Assembly (NCBI RefSeq): GCF_019393635.1
Contig: NC_057864.1
Coordinates: forward strand, 482,104,117-482,168,116
Length of the DNA: 64,000 nucleotides
Origin: Dromiciops gliroides
Lineage: Eukaryota; Chordata; Mammalia; Microbiotheria; Microbiotheriidae
Direction: 5' to 3'
Part shown: piece after piece, positions 42,127 through 53,879 of the stretch
Position numbering within the stretch: position 1 is the first letter of the stretch
Layout of the letters: every line of letters starts with the position of its first letter
Position numbers and translations under genes: made by a program
Notes under the pieces: model-generated
Told to the model about the DNA's origin: nothing
The model's database searches: none
What the model saw: only the letters and a program-made list of their open reading frames with translations

Positions 42127-44424
42127 GCATGTGTGTATATCTCTGTTTGTCTATCTCAATAGATCAGAAAATCCCTGGAAAGATTTGAAATTTGAAATTC
42201 AAGATTTCAGGAGTAAATTAGGAACAGTTATTGTCTTTTTGGTTTGTTTTGTATTTTCTCATAGTTTTGTTGTGGTGGTTGTTTTGCATTTTTTTTTTCA
42301 TCAAATACAAGTCCTGTAACTATATAAAAATAGTGGAGAAACAAGCATCCTTTTCCTTTGTTCTCTGCCTTGGGTTGAAGACTGAGCTGAGTTAAAAAAT
42401 AAAACAACCTTTGAATCTTTTCCCTCTCGGAACCCCCCCCCCCCATGACAGTATTTAGTTGGGTCAGTTTTTGCCACGGAGTATGTTTAGATCAAAGGTG
42501 CCCCGAAAGGGAGAGGCCTGATAAGCTTTATTTGTGCTGGGCAAAGCTGGCCTGACTCTCCTGCTGATAGAAGTTTCACTTTACGTGCTACTAACAATTT
42601 TGTTCCGATCTAGTCCACAAATTTGTTTTCGAGAAGACGTTCTGGTTCCTGTAACCAAGGTTGGAGGGAGCCTTCCAGAAATGGGGGGGGGGAGTGTAGG
42701 GGTGGGGCAGGAAGAAGGGGCTATGGTTTCCCTCCCCCCAGAAGTCAGGGACAGACATGACCCAACTGAGGAGGGAGGATGTGACTCCTGGGAGGTGTTG
42801 GAGGAAAAAGCTATGAATTTGTCTTTCATGATTTTTCAAAACCAGTAATTGTGTTCTGTCCCATGCAAATGGCCTTGGTCTCCTATAGGAATGTTAAAGA
42901 AAACAGTGTCCCAATTGTGTTTTGCTTGTATGTACTACATTGTGTATGGTGGAATTAAATACCAAAAAGAAAAAAGAAAAAAAATCTCACAGCCCCAGCC
43001 CACAAACAAACAAACAAAAATCCCCAAACCTTTTTGCAGATGAGTTTTAAATTCACTTAGCAGAGCAGAGCAAACCTCCTTTGGTTCTTTAAGCATGTTC
43101 GGCTCCTTTTCCAGCATTTGTTGAATTAGGAATTGTTAACGCCAGAGGGAGGAGGCAGCTGGGATTGTATACATCTTCCAACCCAAGGCTATATGATCTT
43201 TGTAATTTGGTGTTTGAATTGGAATTTGTCCTTAGTCTAGCCAGAAAGAGGAGGTTCCTTCTTAAACGTCTTTCTATGTCTCTTCATGATGCAGGAGGGA
43301 GTCGGGAAATATTTTTGTCAGTTCTTGAAATCGCTTTTAAAGTATTCCAAAACTAAAAAAAGAAAAGATACTAATTGTGTCTCATGAAAATGTGAGTTTG
43401 CAATTCCAGTTTATTGTGAAAATAAAAAGAAAACACCCTTCTCAGTTTATCTTTTTATGCGATTTAGTGGAAGACAAAGAAAATACTTGTCCCAACAAAC
43501 TGATTTCCCCCAGAGAAATGAGCAAGTGAAAGCCACTTCATAAGATTTCTGCTTTACCCTTTCACTCAGGCCCCCCATAGATTTCTGCAGCAATTTAGAC
43601 TGTGAAAGTGTTGGATGCAGAAATGGCCCCTTTAAATTTCTCCAACTGAGAGGATTGACTTGAATAATTGTATTCTTTTCAAATGGTGAAGCTGTGGCCC
43701 CGTAGGGCATCCTTGCAATTGTTGGTTCTGGAGGAGGACCCCAAAGAGCAATCTGGAGGTGATCTTATTTTTGACTGTTCAGTTCAGAGGACCGCTCTGA
43801 AAAGGGGAAATGAGCAAAACTTGTTCTGTTGCCATTTGAAGATTCAAAATTGTTCTGATTGTTTACCATAAAAATTGACAGAACTTTTTTCGTGAATTTC
43901 AGGAATGGAGCTTTATGGAGATTTCCATGGTCAGGGTGTATGTCTAAATAATTAAAAAAAATAAAACTTCAGATGATTTAGAAGCAGATGCATCCCCAAA
44001 TTAGTATTTCACCCTTGTTTTTTGGTAAACCACCATATTTTACTTACAGAATGTACACACTGAACTTTGAAATGGAAAAAATAGAAATACATTGACTCTA
44101 GCCCTGAGAGCCCACTCATTAAAAGCCAAGTGAGCACTCACTCATAAGCATGAGTTTTTGAAAAGAGACTATTGATGTATTTTGAAATAGATTTTTTTAA
44201 ATTTCTTTTTTTTTTTAATTTCTAAATATTTTCTATTGGAAACTGAATCACAGCCTCAAGTATGCAGACTTGTCTTCCCGATGAGAAGAGCCACACTGCC
44301 CAAGTGTGGGAGAGGATATTGCTGGAGGTGGGGGGGGGGAGGTGTAGGGGGGAAGGGCAGGGGGAATTTCTATCATTTATGTTTCGTTGCAGTCACTTGA
44401 GGGGAGAATATAGTTTTTTAAAAA

Positions 44425-44610
44425 GATAGGTTGACTATATCAGATTACCTGCTGTCTAGGGGAGGGGGGAGGGAGGGAGAAAAATCTGAAATTGGAAAGC
44501 TTGTATAAACAAAAGTTGAGAACTATCTTTACATGTAACGGGGAAAAAAGTAAAATACTTTATTAAAATAAATAAAGACCATACATTGTTATCCAAAAAA
44601 AAAAAAAAAA
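44425..44610 (+). mobile_element. L1-type LINE 3' end fragment
   Basis: TATATCAGATTACCTGCTGTC, a GGGGAGGGAGGGAG tract, AGTTGAGAACTATCTTTACATG and AATAAAGACC followed by poly-A near 44.6 kb. Only the last 180 bp of the element is present. Confidence 0.7.
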
Positions 44611-44769
44611 GATAGGCTGAGAGGCTCAGTAGAGTAAGAAGTAGCCTACATTTCAGGACAGGCAGAAAAAGTAGTAAATAACAAAATGACCAGACCAATG
44701 TGTTTCCAGAGACTCCACCCCATGATGATCAAGTTTGTACTCAAGTTTTAGAGCTCTATAAATTGGTTT

Positions 44770-44880
44770 GGTATTGGTAGAGGATTGGAAGTCCCTTGAG
44801 GGCAGGGACTGCTGTCTGGTCTTTTTATTCTCAGCATATCTCAGGGCCAGTGAAGCTTCCAGGAACTCCAATCATGGAGA
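44770..44880 (+). mobile_element. L2 LINE 3' end fragment
   Basis: AAGTCCCTTGAGGGCAGGGAC and TTTTTATTCTCAGCATATCTC. Confidence 0.55.
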
Positions 44881-45571
44881 TGTCTGCTTCTAGCCTTTTC
44901 AGTAAATGGATGCTGTCAAAAGGACCATCCGAGACAGATTATTTGTCCTATTTTATTCTTTAGCTATTTATTCTACAGACACTGTGTTTGCCTACAGAGA
45001 TAGCAAAGACAAAAACAAAACATTTATGATCATTTCCCATTAGAAACACATAGGACAAATGCCTAGTGATTACAGTGAGAGGGAATTGGAGAAATCTAGG
45101 AGACCTTTTTTTTTTTTTAAATTCCTTTTTAAAAAGCTACATTGTTTGGGTTTTGGAGTTCTATTTCCATTCAGAAATTGGATCACAGATAGGATCATTT
45201 GCCATTTTCCTTTACAGACACATGCTAAGTGATCTGGAGTATTAGGAATACCCAGCTCTTGTTATGATTGAAGTTGAGATTTGAACTTTAAAAATAATAC
45301 TTCAGTATCTCATCTCTCCAATAAAAAAGTCACACATGTGGAGGCTTTTTTGGGTGCTCAGCATAGCAAGGCTTGAGGAAATCAGACCTGAAGAACACCG
45401 GTGGGCTCGGATAAGCTAGCCCCACCTTCTGTAGCATTTCCCATGGGGTAGCAGTGGGGCTCTTTCCTTTCATAGGACATGGGGGAAGACACGTTTGTTG
45501 GGTTTGCAGATGCCATAGAGTTAGGATCCAGGAAGAACCAGATGGGCAAGATCTAAGGTGATGAAATGTCC
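44881..45571. other. Gene-free stretch
   Basis: A weak LINE block at 44.96-45.08 kb (CTATTTATTCTACAGACACTGTG); nothing else recognised. Confidence 0.4.
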
Positions 45572-45745
45572 AAGGATCACCCATTTAGAGGTTGGAGGGC
45601 ACTTTAGGGTCCTTTGGTTCACTCTCATTTTACACATGAGGAAACGGAATTGAGGTGACTTGGCCAAGGGTCACACATATGGTAAGTGGCAAAGGTGGGA
45701 TTTGAACCCAGGTCTAGTCTTTAAATCCAGCATTCTTTTCCTTGA
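45572..45745 (-). mobile_element. Old MIR-like SINE
   Basis: CATTTTACACATGAGGAAACGG, ACTTGGCCAAGGGTCACAC and GGTGGGATTTGAACCCAGG. Confidence 0.65.
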
Positions 45746-45914
45746 AGCATGCTGTGAGCTTATCCAGACTCTTCCATTTGGGTGTGGAAAATCAATTCTT
45801 CTGACTGTAGCATGGGGAAGGCAGAGGGACTTGAGAGGGCCTTGCCTCCAATGTGAGTCACCAGGGGGACCCCCATAGGATCCCAGGGAAGTCAGTGTCC
45901 AGGATGAGGGAGAT

Positions 45915-46480
45915 CAAAGAGCCCCGCCACCTCCAGCCCCCTGGCAGAACCCATCCAGAGTATTGTGGTCAGTTCTGGCCTCCACATTTTAGGAAGGACA
46001 ATCTTGACAGGAGCCCAAATAAAGGGCAGCCGAGATGGTCAAGGGGCTGGTGCCATGTCATCTAGGGGTTGGGGGAGATTTACTCTGGAAGAGAAAAGAC
46101 TTAGGGGTGACCTCAGTGTTGTCTTGAGGCACTTGAAGGACTCTGGTTGATAGGAGATACGTTCCTATGACAGAACCTATCCTTTATACGTTCTCTTTGG
46201 AGAGGCATCAGCAGAGTGGGAACTGTTGGGCAGAGAGAGAACTTTAGATACATCACAAGGAAAAAACTTCCCAGTAATAGGATTTGCCTCTATTCCCGAC
46301 TGCCAACCTGAAAGAGGAATGGACTGCCTCTGAAAGTAGTGAGCTTCCCATCGGTGGAGGTATCCATTTGGAATCTGGATGATTGCTTGCAGGGAATGTC
46401 ATGAAGGCACTTGCCTGTTCAGACACAGGCCCACCCCCTTCCTGCCCTTGAGATCCTGGGATTCTGGGATCAGTAAGACT
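45915..46480 (+). mobile_element. CR1/L3-type LINE 3' fragment
   Basis: The run from CCAGAGTATTGTGGTCAGTT through GACAATCTTGACAGGAG, GGGGTGACCTCAGTGTTGTC, AAAAACTTCCCAGTAATAGG and GAGCTTCCCATCGGTGGAGG follows the order of the last part of the reverse-transcriptase frame and 3' UTR of the mammalian L3/CR1 LINE. It is old and has no long open frame. Positions 46,128-46,150 were copied into the mosaic at 48.6 kb. Confidence 0.7.
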
Positions 46481-47280
46481 TTTTGGGGGGTACACATCTC
46501 TCACTTTCTCATTCGACTCTGTGCTTCCAAACTGGCCGTTTTCATTTTATGGCGTGTGCTGGATGTATTCTCTTTCGGGAAGCCAAGTTGCTGTGTGCCA
46601 TCGGCATTATTGTAAAGGTTTTACTTTTCTGGTTTTGATGGTAAAACTTTAGTGTGCTCTCTCCACAAAGCAGGGAAGGGAGGAAAATGTCTTTATTCCA
46701 TAAAAAAAAATGTCTTTCTAAGTCTGTAGCCACCAAAGGGGAGGCCGAGTGCCTGGGACCTCATCTGGAGTTTTGGGCTCAGGCAGACGTGATATGCTGG
46801 TAGAAAGAACAAAGGCTGGTGGGGAAGATTGGGGTGGACGGGGGTGGGGGGGGGTGCTCCGGACACAGGCATCATGGAAGATGAGAACCCGGAGGCCTTA
46901 GACGTGGCTCCTGCCCAGTCTAGTCCTTAATTGGCATCTCTCAGGTGCGTTCTGGGGCTTTCCCGAGTCTGTTCCCTTGGCTCAGATTTTATGAGTTGTT
47001 ACCCACTTAACACGGCTTCTCCTTTTCCACTCGACATCGTGTGGAGTCAGGCTCAAGGTATAGTCCCCTTTGATGGTCTGAACTGAGCAGCCCACCTGCC
47101 CTTCCCAGGTCTTCCCATCCACAAGGGAAGTTGTGCCATGGGCCTACTGTGTGCAGGCTGGGACTGGGGAGAGCTGAAGAGCCCTTTGCTCCAGGAAGGG
47201 GAATCTGAGAGAAACAGGGATCTATAACACACAGGGAGACATGTTCAATCCAGAATGCCCTGGACTGTCAGAAGGAGAAG
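46481..47280. other. Gene-free stretch
   Basis: Unassigned intron sequence with a G-run at 46,838-46,854. Confidence 0.5.
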
Positions 47281-47282
47281 TG

Positions 47283-47468
47283 CTATCATGCTATAGCAGG
47301 TGGGGTCCTGGACTTGGAGTCAGGAAGAGCTGTATTCAAATCCTGCCTCAGACACTTAGTGGTTCTGTGACCCTGAGCTGGTCACTTTGCCTTTCTGTGC
47401 CTCAGCTTCTCCATCTGTCAAATGAGGAGATGGGATTGGTGGCTTCTAAGGTCTCTTCTTCTTTCTAT
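47283..47468 (+). mobile_element. Old MIR-like SINE
   Basis: GGAGTCAGGAAGAGCTG, TTCAAATCCTGCCTCAGAC, GTGACCCTGAGCTGGTCAC, CCATCTGTCAAATGAGG. Confidence 0.7.
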
Positions 47469-47589
47469 TACTAACCCAGAGGGATCAGAGATGGCTCTCT
47501 GCTAGGCTCACATTTGAGTTTGGGGTTTAAAAGATGGTGAGACATGTAGAAGATGAAGGGGGTAGAGTGGGGTGGGGAGGAGGCTGAGT

Positions 47590-47811
47590 GAAGTCATGAA
47601 GATGCCTCAGGGGACCTTGGTTCAAATACAGCCTCAGACACCAGCTGTGGGACCCTGGCCAAAGTCCCTTTCCCTTTTTTTACCTCAGTTTCTTCATCTG
47701 TAAAGTGGGGATATTAATAGCTACCAATCTTCCAGGGTTATTATGAGGATCATAATGTTTGTAAAGCACTTTAGAAAGTTTAAAGACATATATGAATGTG
47801 AGCTATTCGAA
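47590..47811 (+). mobile_element. Old MIR-like SINE
   Basis: TTGGTTCAAATACAGCCTC, TGTGGGACCCTGGCC, TCAGTTTCTTCATCTGTAAAG, TATTATGAGGATCATAATG and GTAAAGCACTTTAGAAAG; nearly complete. Confidence 0.7.
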
Positions 47812-48026
47812 CCACTCTCATTCTGCTGATGAGAGGTCAGGATGTGTCCAGGTTCAGAGTCTGAGGCCAGAGCAGTTCGATGGAAATATGTCGTACATAG
47901 AGAGGACATGTGCCAGATGAGCCTAGACTAGGGTGGGTGGGGCTTGGTCTGGAAGGACCCTGAGTGTCAGGCCAAGGTGTTTGACCTTAGCTCACTGACC
48001 AAGATCTATGTGTAAAGAAAATGATA

Positions 48027-48174
48027 GGGGGCAGGTAGGTGGTACAATGGATAGAGCTCTGGCCCTGGATTCAGGAGGGCCTGAGTTCAAATCTGACCTC
48101 AGACCCTTGACACTTACTAGCTGTGTGACCCTGGGCAAGTCACTTGACCCTCATTGCCCCGCCAAAAAAAGAAA
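48027..48174 (+). mobile_element. Young CORE-SINE
   Basis: Full copy with tail CCCTCATTGCCCCGCC; GAAAATGAT against GGAAATGAT at the two flanks. Confidence 0.95.
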
Positions 48175-48289
48175 AAGGAAATGATTGTGACAACAGTATG
48201 TGACAGGGATGGGGGGATGGGGGGAGGGAAGGAAGAGAGTGGAGAGGATGGTAGCCATCCAGCAGGATGGAAGTGAGAGCCTGGATTGG

Positions 48290-48380
48290 AGTGGAAGCTC
48301 TTGGAGGACAGGGACGGTTGGTCATGGTCCATCTTTGCATCCTCAGCCTAGAGCATGTGGTCAGCAAGCAATCCATTCTC
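48290..48380 (+). mobile_element. L2 LINE 3' end fragment
   Basis: GAAGCTCTTGGAGGACAGGGAC, then CATCTTTGCATCCTCAGCC. Confidence 0.5.
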
Positions 48381-48423
48381 AGCGGTGTGGGCAGGGCGGC
48401 TGTAGAAACCTCAGAGAATCATA

Positions 48424-48597
48424 GCTCCAGAACCGGACGGGACCTCAGAGGCCATGGAGTTCAATCTCTTCTTTTACAGATGAGGAAACTGAGGCCCAGA
48501 GAGGGGAAGGGACTTGACCAAGGTCTCCTGTGTGGTCTAGAGTAGGTCTGGGGTTCGAACCCAGGATCTCTAACTCCACATCTGGAGCTCTTCCCAA
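48424..48597 (-). mobile_element. Old CORE-SINE truncated at the mosaic
   Basis: CAGAACCGGACGGGACCTC, ACAGATGAGGAAACTGAGGCC, GGGGTTCGAACCCAGG and GAGCTCTTCCCA, where the expected CTGCACCA is replaced by mosaic sequence. Confidence 0.75.
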
Positions 48598-49013
48598 GGC
48601 ACTTGAAGGACTCTGGTTGGAAGGACTCCACCCCTGATGCCAGGCAGCCATTCTTTTGTGACTGATGGTCTTCAATTTCCCCCTCTGTAAAATTAAATGG
48701 TTGGACCCGCTGAGGCCCCTTCTAGCTCTAGATGATCCTATGTTTGGCCAGGGACTACAAGATGGTCTGTCTCTGCCCTTCGGCCTGGGAGCCTTCAGGT
48801 TCAAAGGAAGAAGGAATGTTCCCCTTGGGCATTTCTTTGGTCTTCAGAGAGGGGCTTCTACACTGTGAGATGGAAAATGGCATGTCCCTGGTCACTTAGC
48901 CACTGAGTCAGGGGGAGACTTGAACCCACATCTTCCTGATCTCTAGGCTAGCCCTCTAGCCACTGCATTCTTTATCCACATATATTCTTTCTCCCTCATG
49001 AGAGTATTTTCAG
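48598..49013 (+). repeat. Mosaic locus built from three nearby donor sequences
   Basis: Reading left to right: 48,598-48,620 equals 46,128-46,150 (23/23); 48,626-48,674 equals 52,488-52,536 (49/49); 48,672-48,838 is the reverse complement of 53,713-53,879 (167 bases, one mismatch seen); 48,838-49,013 equals 52,528-52,703 (176/176). Joints share 3 bases (TCA) and the 9-base TGGTCTTCA, and the bases GAAGGACTC are repeated at the first joint. The locus begins where an old minus-strand SINE (48,424-48,597) stops abruptly. Each donor reads through a continuous old repeat, so the mosaic is the derived copy. Confidence 0.9.
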
Positions 49014-49096
49014 GCCTTGGGAGGACAGATGTGACAGAGGTGGTAGAATCAGAATTTGGGAAATGAGAAAGAAGAGTCCAAACTCAAAGGATCCAT

Positions 49097-49505
49097 CAGA
49101 AAGTGTTCCTTCTCCATTCGGGGTACGGCAATAGGACAACAGAGGAAATGACAAACGTTGTGGGGGATACATGAATACACTCTTGGTAAAGTTGTAAATT
49201 GATTCAAACATTCTGTAGAGCAATTTGGAACTATGGACTATAACACCGTGCATCCTTTTTGACCTTGCAGTGCCACTACCAGGTTGGTATCCTAAAAGAG
49301 ATTTTTTTAAAAAGGTTGATTTTGAAATTGGGGTGATGCCTATCAATTGGGGAATGGCTGAATAAATTGTGGAATGAGATTAGGATGGAACACCATTGTG
49401 CTGTAAGAAATGATGAGCAGGATACTATCAGAAGGACTCATGAAAAAGGCAATCCATCTACAGAGAAAGAACTTGATGGTATCTGAATACCATTTTTTAA
49501 AAGTA
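49097..49505 (+). mobile_element. L1-type LINE 3' region fragment
   Basis: TTGGTAAAGTTGTAAATTGA, GAGCAATTTGGAACTATG, CAATTGGGGAATGGCTGAA and GTGCTGTAAGAAATGATGAGC match the marsupial L1 3' UTR upstream of the part seen at 19.2 kb. It begins 84 bp after the end of the mosaic locus. Confidence 0.7.
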
Positions 49506-49512
49506 TTTCTTC

Positions 49513-49672
49513 TGGGGGCAGCTAGGTGGCACAGTGAATAAAGTACCGGCCCTGGATTCAGGAGGTCCTGAATTCAAATCTGGCATCAGACACTTGACAT
49601 TTACTAGCCGTGTGACCTTGGGCAAGTCACTTAACCCTCATTGTCCCGCCCCCCCCCAAAAAACAAACCAAA
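49513..49672 (+). mobile_element. Young CORE-SINE
   Basis: Full copy with tail CCCTCATTGTCCCGCC; TATTTCTTCT and GTTTCTTAT flanks suggest a target duplication (AAGTATTTCTT / AAGTGTTTCTT). Confidence 0.95.
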
Positions 49673-49844
49673 AAAGTGTTTCTTATACAGCCCCCCTTCC
49701 CCAAAGGTGTTAGGAGGAATGAAACAGGTTGTATCTGCCCAAGAAGTTCACGGCCTCAGGGTTACAAATGTGGGAGGGACCTCTCTGTGTTCAATGGACT
49801 ACAGTTGGAATAGGCTTCGTAAACTACTGGCTGCCTCAATACTT

Positions 49845-50055
49845 AGAGCACAGTACCTGGACTCTAGGAAGACCTGAGTTCAGATCCTGACTTCGACACC
49901 AGGTGTCTGCAAGTCACTCTTATCAGTTTCAGTTTTCTCATCTGTAAAATGACAACAATCACACTTCCATCTCTCAGGATTGTAGTGAGGATAAAATTAG
50001 TGATCTTTGCAAGGTGCTTTTGCAAACCTTAAAACACTGTGTAATTTCTAGCCAT
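49845..50055 (+). mobile_element. Old MIR-like SINE
   Basis: GGACTCTAGGAAGACCTGAGTTC, TTTTCTCATCTGTAAAATGAC, TCTCAGGATTGTAGTGAGG and ACCTTAAAACACTGTG. Confidence 0.65.
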
Positions 50056-50737
50056 TGCTGTTGTTTTCATTCTCATTTGGAAAAAAGTGATGAGTTTCCC
50101 TTTGGTCATGGTGGATTGGAGGTGTAGCTGAGACGCTCAGGTGGAGATGGCTCAGAGACCATTGGAGGAGAGGGCAGCGGGAGAGAGTTCAGGGTCATGT
50201 GCAAGGGGCAGTAGTTGGGACCATGGGAAGGAATGAAACAGGAGATGACAGAGTGGGGGAGAGAAGAGGAAGAAGAGAGGCGAAGATATGGATCAGCTCT
50301 CCTGGGGGTCTGGGAAATGGACAGCCTGTAGAGACTGCTAAGTAAATAAATACAACCCCTGTGTAACTCTTCCTACCATTGCTGGGAGACCCGCCTCCCT
50401 GCAGCTGAAAGTCTTCATGCTCTGGTGCCCCCAGAGGTTAGAGGACTCGCCCAGAGTCATGGGGCTACTTTGTGTCCAAGGCAAGGCTTGATCCCATTTC
50501 TCCCAGACTTGGGAGTTGATTTTCTGTCCATGATGCTGAGTTCCTTGAAATACAAGATATACGAAGGAAATACAAAGTAATTTCAGTGACAGAAAACGAC
50601 TCCAGAGCTCCCATGTTGGCCTTTTGGTGAATGAGGAAGGGAGCCACAAGGTGACAGGTTGATCCTTCTCTGAGGTGGGGGGGGGGTTGTGCCTGGATGG
50701 GGAAATGGACCCCCCCATTTTGGTTTAATTTGTTTAT
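50056..50737. other. Intron stretch before the MYL6 retrocopy
   Basis: A purine-rich block at 50,160-50,290 and otherwise nothing assigned. The open frames overlapping the retrocopy in antisense are shadows. Confidence 0.5.
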
Positions 50738-50752
50738 AAAAGTATTATTAAG
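50738..50752 (+). repeat. Left target-site duplication of the MYL6 retrocopy
   Basis: AAAAGTATTATTAAG occurs here and again at 51,715-51,729 after the poly-A tail. A 15-bp perfect duplication with an A-rich 5' end is the signature of LINE-1-type target-primed insertion. Confidence 0.9.
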
Positions 50753-51714
<962 letters not shown>

Positions 51715-51729
51715 AAAAGTATTATTAAG
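51715..51729 (+). repeat. Right target-site duplication of the MYL6 retrocopy
   Basis: Exact copy of AAAAGTATTATTAAG directly after (and overlapping in As with) the poly-A tail of the retrocopy. Confidence 0.9.
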
Positions 51730-51814
51730 TAAAAGCATGCCGCTGCTGTGTTCTAGCCTCAACCTGAATGATTCCACTTTTCTTCTTAAGAAGCAAACTT
51801 ATCTGGATATTCAG

Positions 51815-51945
51815 AGTGAGGGCTTTGGAGCCTGGGCTTGCCTGATTACTGCCTCTATGGTTTCATGCAAGTTACCTGACTGCTCTGGGCCTCAGTTTCC
51901 TCACCTGTACAACGAAGGCACCAGAGGAGATGAACCTGTAATCGT
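51815..51945 (+). mobile_element. Old MIR-like SINE
   Basis: GGAGCCTGGGCTTGCCTG, GCAAGTTACCTGACTGC and GGCCTCAGTTTCCTCACCTG. Confidence 0.55.
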
Positions 51946-52231
51946 ATGATCCTTGCCCCACTGACTGATGGGGTGGGGTTCATAAGTCGTGGGAATTCTG
52001 CATGTTTTCTACTACAATTACTGTTCTCTGTTATGGTGTAAAGTGGGGTGTCTGGGTCGGGGCTTCCCTTGTGGAAGGTTGAAGTCTTTTGCCAGATGTT
52101 GGCATTAATGACCAACCTCTTTCTTTTCTGCCATCCCTCTTGCTTGGGAGCTAGTCTTTTTGCCCGCCCAGAAGGATGCTATGATCACTGATCACCTGCC
52201 ATCTTTTACTTTCTCAGTTAAAGCTATTCCC

Positions 52232-52376
52232 AGGGCAGCTAGGTGGCACAGTGGATAGAGCACTGGCCCTGGATTCAGGAGGACCTGAGATTAAATCCAG
52301 CCTCAGACACTTGATACTTACTAGCTGTGTGACCCTGGACAAGTCACTTGACCCTTATCGCCCCACTCCCTCAAAA
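52232..52376 (+). mobile_element. Young CORE-SINE
   Basis: Flanked by AGCTATTCCCA on both sides. GAGATTAAATCC replaces the usual B box; tail CCCTTATCGCCCC. Confidence 0.95.
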
Positions 52377-52487
52377 TAGCTATTCCCAGTTTATTTACTC
52401 ATTTATATTTTTGCTTGTTCACTTCTTTATTCACTTATGTTCCAGGCTTATGATTTCATAGATCTGGGGAGCTCCTTGTGTGAAAAC

Positions 52488-52703
52488 CTCCACCCCTGAT
52501 GCCAGGCAGCCATTCTTTTGTGACTGATGGTCTTCAGAGAGGGGCTTCTACACTGTGAGATGGAAAATGGCATGTCCCTGGTCACTTAGCCACTGAGTCA
52601 GGGGGAGACTTGAACCCACATCTTCCTGATCTCTAGGCTAGCCCTCTAGCCACTGCATTCTTTATCCACATATATTCTTTCTCCCTCATGAGAGTATTTT
52701 CAG
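52488..52703 (+). repeat. Donor segment for the 48.6-kb mosaic, within an old SINE
   Basis: This 216-bp stretch lies in one continuous old CORE-SINE-like sequence (about 52,455-52,670, minus orientation with GGGGGAGACTTGAACCC). It was copied twice into the mosaic: 52,488-52,536 and 52,528-52,703, overlapping by TGGTCTTCA. Confidence 0.85.
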
Positions 52704-52832
52704 TAAAAAACTCCTACAAACTCCTGACAGCAAGACCTTAAAAGCTAGAATTTTTTGTTGAAAACAGAAAATCCCTTGATTATATGATGAAATGACATGG
52801 CTTTTGGCCCACACCTTAAGGGTAGACGACTA

Positions 52833-52979
52833 TCTTTTTTTTTGTTTTGTAAGGCAATTGGGGTTAAGTGACTTGCCCATGGTGACATAGCTAGTGTCAA
52901 GTGTCTGAGGCCAGATTTGAACTCAGGTCCTCCTGAATCCAGGGCCAGTGCTCTATCCACTGCACCAACTAGCTGCCCC
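52833..52979 (-). mobile_element. Young CORE-SINE
   Basis: Antisense copy, subtype 1 tail (AAGGCAATTGGGG), flanked by GACGACTATC and GACGACTACC. Confidence 0.95.
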
Positions 52980-52999
52980 GACGACTACCTTTTTAAACA

Positions 53000-53095
53000 A
53001 AATTCATTTTTACATCCTCTCATTTCCCAACACAGCCTTTTTCTTCCGTACTGAGAGCCATCTTTGATAACAATGAATAAAAAAGGGAAGAGGAC
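53000..53095 (-). mobile_element. LINE (L1/HAL1-type) 3' fragment
   Basis: Short fragment sharing CTGAGAGCCATC and ACAATGA blocks with 33.34-33.60 kb. Confidence 0.45.
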
Positions 53096-53099
53096 AAAA

Positions 53100-53340
53100 C
53101 AGAATAATGTTAGCTCTCATTTCTCTGATGCTTTAAAGTCTGCAAAACTGCACAGATGTGATCTTGTTTAATCTTCCCAACAACCCTGGGAGGTGGGGGC
53201 TATTATCACCACTCTTGTACAGATGAGGAAACTGAGGCAGACCACTGTGAAATGACTTGCCCAGGGGCTCACAGCTAGAAAGTGTCTACATCTGCACTTG
53301 AACCCAGGTCTTGATTCCATCTCCTCATCTGCTGCACCGA
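53100..53340 (-). mobile_element. Old MIR-like SINE
   Basis: AATGTTAGCTCTCATTTCTC, CAACAACCCTGGGAGG, CAGATGAGGAAACTGAGGC, ACTTGCCCAGGGGCTCAC and CACTTGAACCCAGGTC, nearly complete. Confidence 0.75.
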
Positions 53341-53546
53341 GATGTGTCCAATCTTTGAAATAAATGCACGGAACAGTGGAGACATTGCTGTCCTTCAGTG
53401 CAAGGTCCAGCCTGCCTCTTTCACTTTGGACTTCTTGCCATGTTGATCACCTGAAATTGTCGATGGGCTAGTTTCTCTGTGAGTGTTAGCTTTTGGTTGG
53501 GGGGGGAGGGGGAAGGAAAAAAAATTACTGGGAAGAAATGACCGAG

Positions 53547-53695
53547 GGGGCAGCTAGGTGGTGCAGTGGATAGAGCACTGGCCCTGGAGTCAGGAGTACC
53601 TGAGTTCAAATCCGGCCTCAGACGCTTAACACTTACTAGCTGTGTGACCCTGGGCAAGTCACTTAACCCCAATTGCCTCACTAAAAAAAAAAAAA
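53547..53695 (+). mobile_element. Young CORE-SINE
   Basis: Full copy, subtype 1 tail. GAAGAAATGACCGAG before it and AAAGAAATGCCCAAG after it are an imperfect target duplication. Confidence 0.95.
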
Positions 53696-53712
53696 GAAAT
53701 TTAAAAAAAAAA

Positions 53713-53879
53713 AAAGAAATGCCCAAGGGGAACATTCCTTCTTCCTTTGAACCTGAAGGCTCCCAGGCCGAAGGGCAGAGACAGACCATCTTGTAGTCCC
53801 TGGCCAAACATAGGATCATCTAGAGCTAGAAGGGACCTCAGCGGGTCCAACCATTTAATTTTACAGAGGGGGAAATTGA
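53713..53879 (+). repeat. Inverted donor segment for the 48.6-kb mosaic
   Basis: The segment runs from the A-rich end of the SINE at 53,547 into an old minus-strand SINE (53,811-53,975). Its reverse complement sits at 48,672-48,838 with one substitution (GGGACC here against GGGGCC in the inverted sense). Confidence 0.85.

Larger units (their letters stand above)
39430..44424. other. Repeat-poor start of intron 2
   Basis: Nearly 5 kb without any young SINE. It holds a GA-rich stretch (40,205-40,275), a MIR-like half (40,405-40,505), G- and C-runs, and a (CA)n at 42,092-42,122. The low density of SINEs contrasts with the rest of the window and could mean regulatory constraint, which is inference. 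No gene is visible here. Confidence 0.7.

Noticed and set aside
48675-48838. The inverted 164-bp segment as a transposon insertion with a 9-bp target duplication
   Set aside because: It has no terminal repeats or poly-A, and its ends are in the middle of two unrelated repeats at the donor. TGGTCTTCA is better explained as a re-copied joint.
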